This document shows, one piece after another, positions 23,071 through 26,509 of a stretch of DNA of 26,509 nucleotides (its first letter is position 1; each line of letters starts with the position of its first letter). A program made the translations under genes and the position numbers. The stretch covers positions 18,514 to 45,022 of the forward strand of contig JAHFHJ010000001.1 of the NCBI GenBank assembly GCA_023246985.1. The letters are read 5' to 3'. Below the pieces are notes generated by a model. That model saw only the letters and a program-made list of their open reading frames with translations. It made no database searches and was not told the DNA's origin. Source of the stretch: Candidatus Omnitrophota bacterium (lineage in GTDB: Bacteria > Omnitrophota > Omnitrophia > Omnitrophales > Aquincolibacteriaceae).

Positions 23071-23391
23071 TTAGAGACTGAAAAAATCGCGGGCCGCCTT
23101 GGCTCCCGCGGATTTCTGATAATCCTGGTAATCGATCAGCATAAGATCCGGCCGTTTTTCCGCAAGACGCCGGGCTAGCTGAAACCGTTCGGCCGGATGT
23201 GTTTCAAGACGGCGGCTTGCGATATATTTAAAAACCGCCCCGCAGGCCGGACAGGATTGGGTCGCGTAGGCATTGATCCCGAGCTCATTGCAGGAAGCAC
23301 AATTCCCCGAGAGATCTCCGATAATCAGAAGATTTTTTTTTACCTCTTCAAGATCGAACGGCTGATAGGTCCTTAAATAATGCTGTGCCAT
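23071..23391 (-). CDS. Small zinc-ribbon protein of unknown function
   Basis: This 106-residue soluble protein has two CxxC pairs, C31/C34 (CASC) and C47/C50 (CPAC), spaced as in a zinc ribbon. An N-terminal segment MAQHYLRTYQPFDLEEVKKNLL precedes it, and a basic C-terminal helix region (LETHPAERFQLARRLAEKRPD) ends in LIDYQDYQKSAGAKAARDFF. I do not recognise the family. It sits between the EF-Tu-domain-like gene (18 bp gap) and the CCA-adding enzyme gene (13 bp gap), a translation/RNA context that suggests, but does not prove, a nucleic-acid or ribosome-related role. Confidence 0.75.
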   Translation of the reverse strand: MAQHYLRTYQPFDLEEVKKNLLIIGDLSGNCASCNELGINAYATQSCPACGAVFKYIASRRLETHPAERFQLARRLAEKRPDLMLIDYQDYQKSAGAKAARDFFSL

Positions 23392-23409
23392 CGCTACTCA
23401 TCCTTCGCG

Positions 23410-23892
23410 TTATATCTTGGTCACCCTATCTCCGGCACGGACACGGGACTGCACCTCCACGCCGAAATCATCGCCTTTTCTGGCGATCAAAACCGGCTGG
23501 TGATCGATTTGCATGGAAGCGACCTTTTGGGTAAAATTGGTGGTATGTCCCTTGAAATGCAGCTTATCCCCCACGCGGATCGTCCCAACCTTGATCTTAA
23601 GCACCGCAGCATTGACGTGCGGGAAATAATGTGTCACTTCCGCGATCGGCAATGCCGCCAAAGCTTCTTTGACCATGACCGTCGGCTTTTTAGAGGCCGC
23701 TTTTTTCTTCGCGGTTTTGCCCTCAGACCTGGGCGCAGCTTTTTTAGCCAACCGCTTCTTGGCCGATTTTGTCACTTTCTTTTGAGCGATTTGGGCGGTT
23801 CCTTTCTTTGGGGCCTTCTGGAAAGATTTCCCGGTTTTCCGGGACTTGGAAGAGCCTAAAAGTGCTTTGCCGAGCTTCTTTAAAAACTTCAT
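23410..23892 (-). CDS. EF-Tu domain 2-like protein with lysine-rich H1-like N-terminus
   Basis: This 160-residue protein has two parts. Residues 1-72 are extremely basic (23 Lys in the first 70, with Ala, Ser and Thr), like histone-H1 tails. Residues about 75-160 form a beta-barrel like domain 2 of translation GTPases: IAEVTHYFPHVNAAVLKIK, IRVGDKLHFKGHTTNFTQKVASMQIDHQPV and KGDDFGVEVQSRVRAGDRV. Stand-alone versions of this barrel occur widely in bacteria and archaea as translation-factor-like proteins of unknown function; no GTPase domain is present here. The basic tail suggests binding to RNA or DNA. The upstream ribosome-binding site is a G-run only. Confidence 0.82.
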   Translation of the reverse strand: MKFLKKLGKALLGSSKSRKTGKSFQKAPKKGTAQIAQKKVTKSAKKRLAKKAAPRSEGKTAKKKAASKKPTVMVKEALAALPIAEVTHYFPHVNAAVLKIKVGTIRVGDKLHFKGHTTNFTQKVASMQIDHQPVLIARKGDDFGVEVQSRVRAGDRVTKI

Positions 23893-24028
23893 GGTGTCCC
23901 CCCGTTAGAGTTTTAACAGTGTGAAACAAGATTTTCGGTCGACGATGATAAAAACAATAAACATCATTACCCTGTCAAAATCTTTGGGACCCCAACGGGG
24001 TCAATCCTTCGGTGAATGGCGAAACGGT
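23893..24028 (-). promoter_or_regulatory. Spacer between rmuC and the EF-Tu-like gene with a hairpin and a TTGACA box
   Basis: GACCCC (23988-23993) and GGGGTC (23997-24002) form a 6-bp G/C stem with a 3-nt loop, a candidate terminator for rmuC on the minus strand, but only ATTTTG follows it. A perfect minus-strand TTGACA (23978-23973) lies next, with no convincing -10 box at 16-19 bp; the nearest good one, TATCAT, is 22 bp away. A promoter here is plausible, not shown. Confidence 0.35.
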
Positions 24029-25111
24029 TTATGAATCTTTTTCCAAAACGATCTCTCTGGGCGTTGGTCCGGTCACCTCCCCCTGATGCTGCTCCAGCAC
24101 ATTCAGCCGGTTCCGGAGTTTCTGGAACCGCTGCTCGGTTTTCTCATACGCCGTGCGGGCGTGCGCCAGATGCCCCCCGATCTTCTCAAAATCCGTAAGA
24201 CACTGCTCGAGATCGACTTCCAGCTGACCCAGATTTTCAAGAATAATCTGCGCCGAACGTTCGATCCGCATGCCTTTCAAGCCCCGCACGATCGCCTGGA
24301 GATACGCGTAAAAACTGTTCGGCGAAACCGGGATCACTTTGCACTTCATGGCGTAGGACGACAAACTTTCGTTCTGGGCGTCATCCTTGATGATCGTTTC
24401 ATAGTAAATGCTTTCGGACGGAATATACATCAACGCAAACTCAAACGTGCCTTCTTCCGGAAGAATGTATTTCGTCCCGATATCGTCGATATGTTTTTTG
24501 ACATCGCGCCCGAACACCTTGCGGGCCTCCGCCCGCTTTTCGTCGCTCCCCGCTTCCAGGATCCGCTTAAAATTCTCCAGCGGGAACTTCGCATCCACCG
24601 GGATCAATCCGTCCCCGAGCCGGATGATCGCATCCACCTGCGACCCGTTCGCGAAACGGTACTGAAGCGAGAAGTGGTCTTCCGGCAGGATCTGGCGCAA
24701 AAGTTCCGCGAGCAATAGCTCCCCCATCCCGCCGCGAAGTTTGGGAGCGCGGAGAATGTCATGAAGCGACGCGATATCCTTCCCGATATCCATCATGGAC
24801 TGCGTGGCATGCTGCAAGACCCCGAGCCGGTGCTGAACATCCCCCATCACCTGCCGGTAACTCTGCTGGTTCTCCTGCAGGAACTCTGAGTTCTGTTTCA
24901 TCTGATCGTTCATCTGCCGGGAAAGCGCCGAGATCTGGTCCTGGAGCGTGGTATTAAGATTGTGGAGTTCGTGCTGGAGTTGGAAAAAAGGCTGGAAGGA
25001 TTTATCGGCGGCGTCTGACCGCTTGGACAGGCGCTGAAAAAGCCCCAACGCCGCGGCAAATCCGCAGAAGGACGCCGTAATCGCAATCAGAACCAAAAGA
25101 GAAATATCCAT
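24029..25111 (-). CDS. rmuC: RmuC family DNA recombination protein
   Basis: This 360-residue protein has an N-terminal membrane anchor (about 4-26), a long coiled coil (about 40-120, rich in Q, N, L and E), and the RmuC nuclease-like domain with GGMGELLLAELLRQILP, VDAIIRLGDGLIPVDAKFPLENF and the FALMYIPSESIYYE segment. The D-x-K in PVDAKFP fits the PD-(D/E)xK-type core of the family. RmuC limits inversions at short inverted repeats in E. coli, which is notable in a genome segment rich in such repeats, though any link is speculation. The ATG at 25111 gives the normal anchored N-terminus but has no ribosome-binding site. Confidence 0.94.
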   Translation of the reverse strand: MDISLLVLIAITASFCGFAAALGLFQRLSKRSDAADKSFQPFFQLQHELHNLNTTLQDQISALSRQMNDQMKQNSEFLQENQQSYRQVMGDVQHRLGVLQHATQSMMDIGKDIASLHDILRAPKLRGGMGELLLAELLRQILPEDHFSLQYRFANGSQVDAIIRLGDGLIPVDAKFPLENFKRILEAGSDEKRAEARKVFGRDVKKHIDDIGTKYILPEEGTFEFALMYIPSESIYYETIIKDDAQNESLSSYAMKCKVIPVSPNSFYAYLQAIVRGLKGMRIERSAQIILENLGQLEVDLEQCLTDFEKIGGHLAHARTAYEKTEQRFQKLRNRLNVLEQHQGEVTGPTPREIVLEKDS

Positions 25112-25116
25112 GGCGG

Positions 25117-25145
25117 ATTATAAACGATTATCGCTTCGCTGTCAT
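25117..25145 (-). promoter_or_regulatory. Sigma70 promoter directly abutting the rmuC start
   Basis: On the minus strand ATGACA (25145-25140, five of six matches) and a perfect TATAAT (25122-25117) are separated by exactly 17 bp. The -10 box ends only 5 nt before the rmuC ATG at 25111. With a normal start site the transcript would begin at or next to the A of the ATG, giving a leaderless mRNA. This agrees with the absence of a ribosome-binding site. Confidence 0.6.
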
Positions 25146-25161
25146 TGCGCGGTTATGCATC

Positions 25162-25234
25162 GACACGCGCGCAACGGGCAGCACTCAACGAAAAACTTTG
25201 ACGTTGTGCTTTGCGCATTGAGCGTTGCGCGTTA
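25162..25234 (-). repeat. Heptad-periodic inverted repeat at the end of the RNase E/G gene
   Basis: Read on the plus strand, the left arm has GCGCAAC (25169-25175), GGGCAGC, ACTCAAC and GAAAAAC in strict 7-nt phase. After a 6-nt turn (TTTGAC), the right arm has GTTGTGC (25203-25209), TTTGCGC, ATTGAGC and GTTGCGC (25224-25230), again in strict phase. The arms are roughly reverse complements (CGCGCAACG against CGTTGCGCG, and CTCAACG against CATTGAG). The element runs into the RNase E/G stop codon (25232-25234), so the last bases of that gene are part of it. It sits between that gene and the rmuC promoter. Confidence 0.75.
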
Positions 25235-26509
25235 TTTAATGAATGTAATATTGATATCTTCGCGATGCGCGGCAGGCTCGGAATAGACCGCGATGCGGCT
25301 GCCGGTGCTTTTCTCAAGATACCGAAGTGCTTTCTTTTCCTGCAGGAGCAACCGCTCCGCGACCTCCGGATGTACATACGCGTTCACGATACGGTCCCGG
25401 GAATCCTTCAGGGATTTACGCAATTCCCGAATGACCTGGATCGACATCGTCGCGGTCGATTTGATATTGCCCTTCCCTTCGCAGTAGGGACAGGTGTCAT
25501 AAACGGCGCTTTCAAGCGACGGGCGCATTCTTTGGCGCGTCATCTGGATCAACCCGAGTTCCGAGACCTGCACCAAATGGGTCTTGGCGCGGTCTTTGCT
25601 CACCGCTTCCTTGAAGCTATTGAAGAGATTGCGCCGGTGCTGGCCCTGTTCCATGTCGATGAAATCGATCACAATGATTCCGCCGATATCGCGGAGCCGG
25701 AGCTGGCGCGCGATCTCCTGCGCGGCCTCCATATTATTCCTGTACACCGTCTCTTCAAGCCCTTTATTATTCCCGGTGAACTTCCCGGTGTTGACGTCGA
25801 TCGCCACCAACCCCTCGGTCTGTTCGATCACAATGTAACCGCCCGACTTCAGATGAACATTCTTCTGGAACGTTCGCGCGATCTCTTTTTCGATCCCGTG
25901 GCGTTCAAAGAGACTTCCTTTTTCCCTCGCGAACTCGATTTGCATGTCTTGGCCCGGCATATAGACCGCGGTGAACCGCTTGAGCTTCTTGAAGATCTCG
26001 GGGTGATCCACGATGATCTTGGTGGTTTCCTCGTTCACATGATCGCGGATCACGCGCTCCACCAACCCCAGTTCCTGATGGATCATGACCGGCGCTTTCT
26101 TAGCAGAGATCATCCCGTGAATCTTTTTCCACAGCCGGATCAAATAGCGGATATCGCGGGTGAAGGCCTCGTCGCTTTTTCCTTCGGCGTTTGTCCGCAC
26201 GATGAACCCGACCCCTTTCGGGATCTCAAGATTTCGGAAAATGCCGCGGATGCGATCGCGTTCAGCGCGGCTCTCCACGCGGCGGGAAATGCCGATCTTC
26301 GATTCGCCGGGCATCATGACAAGATAACGCGCCGGGATCGAAAATTGCGTCGTGAGGCGCGGCCCCTTGTTTCCGAGCGGCTCTTTGACGACCTGGACGA
26401 TGACCTTCTGCCCAATCTTCAGAACCTCTTCGATCCTCGGCCGGCGCTGTGGCGGATGATGCGGATTCCGCCCGCCGTGGCGTTCTCCCTGCTGATGCCT
26501 TCCGCGACC
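25232..26509 (-). CDS. Ribonuclease E/G family endoribonuclease, 5' end beyond window
   Basis: The minus-strand frame is open to the window edge, so 425 C-terminal residues are visible; the ATG at 26317 is internal. RNase E/G cuts single-stranded RNA in rRNA processing and mRNA decay. The fragment starts in an Arg/His/Gly/Pro-rich loop and enters the second half of the S1 domain (LKIGQKVIVQVVKEPLGNKGPRLTTQFSIPARYLVMMPG). Then come the RNase H-like and DNase I-like parts, with catalytic Asp in VAIDVNTG (fragment residue 238) and IVIDFIDM (282), and the zinc-link CPYCEG (Cys 340 and 343). About 80 residues follow, so it resembles RNase G or a short RNase E without a long scaffold tail. Confidence 0.95.
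   Translation of the reverse strand, partial: GRGRHQQGERHGGRNPHHPPQRRPRIEEVLKIGQKVIVQVVKEPLGNKGPRLTTQFSIPARYLVMMPGESKIGISRRVESRAERDRIRGIFRNLEIPKGVGFIVRTNAEGKSDEAFTRDIRYLIRLWKKIHGMISAKKAPVMIHQELGLVERVIRDHVNEETTKIIVDHPEIFKKLKRFTAVYMPGQDMQIEFAREKGSLFERHGIEKEIARTFQKNVHLKSGGYIVIEQTEGLVAIDVNTGKFTGNNKGLEETVYRNNMEAAQEIARQLRLRDIGGIIVIDFIDMEQGQHRRNLFNSFKEAVSKDRAKTHLVQVSELGLIQMTRQRMRPSLESAVYDTCPYCEGKGNIKSTATMSIQVIRELRKSLKDSRDRIVNAYVHPEVAERLLLQEKKALRYLEKSTGSRIAVYSEPAAHREDINITFIK

Noticed and set aside
1..26509. CRISPR array, prophage, insertion sequence, tRNA or rRNA.
   Set aside because: No regularly spaced repeat array, transposase, integrase, phage structural gene, tRNA-like T-arm context or rRNA-like stretch was found; the 85-bp-spaced pair at 21531-21647 has only two copies and no spacer regularity.

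Overview
The window is compact chromosomal DNA of moderate-to-high G+C from a diderm (Gram-negative type) bacterium. That is inferred from an NtrB/NtrC-type sigma54 regulator pair, an AsmA-like envelope protein, a probable lipoprotein, and signal-peptide proteins encoded with a MoxR/Bat cluster. Gene content and style (many 1-20 bp gene overlaps, a MoxR-DUF58-BatD-BatA-BatB cluster, RNase E/G, RmuC, an EF-Tu-domain-2-like protein with a lysine-rich tail) would fit an uncultured lineage such as Omnitrophota. That placement is a guess from memory; there is no rRNA to test it.

Layout, plus strand. 1-285 is the 3' end of an M15-type D,D-carboxypeptidase. From a good sigma70-like promoter at 316-343 runs a tightly overlapping operon: hisI, trpE, trpG, trpD, trpC, trpF, then a soluble NtrB-like histidine kinase and an NtrC-family response regulator. 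trpB and trpA are not in it. dnaK (8066-9991) follows with its own promoter and without grpE or dnaJ beside it. The next block is a MoxR/Bat-type system: a BatD-like membrane protein, the MoxR AAA+ ATPase, a DUF58 protein, a second BatD-like protein, the VWA protein BatA, and a BatB-BatC fusion with an extreme Gln-rich segment. A yqeY-like gene ends the plus-strand half.

After a 296-bp convergent gap everything is on the minus strand. In order of transcription: RNase E/G (5' end beyond the window), rmuC, an EF-Tu-domain-2-like protein with an H1-like basic tail, a zinc-ribbon protein, a CCA-adding/poly(A) polymerase-family enzyme, a putative lipoprotein, a degenerate thermonuclease-fold protein, an AsmA-like protein, a double-ACT protein and peptide deformylase. 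The set is mostly housekeeping: tryptophan/histidine synthesis, protein folding, RNA processing, tRNA maturation and protein maturation, with envelope stress or assembly modules.

The most unusual signal is in the spacers. Three intergenic elements (about 9999-10059, 12135-12270 and 25162-25234) differ in sequence but share one architecture: imperfect inverted repeats whose two arms are each built of degenerate 7-nt units in strict phase. Each lies just 3' of a coding region (dnaK, moxR, RNase E/G) and before a co-directional gene. I do not recognise a named family. Other points of interest are a possibly leaderless rmuC, a direct/inverted repeat cluster upstream of the lipoprotein gene, and the two-component pair attached to the trp operon.
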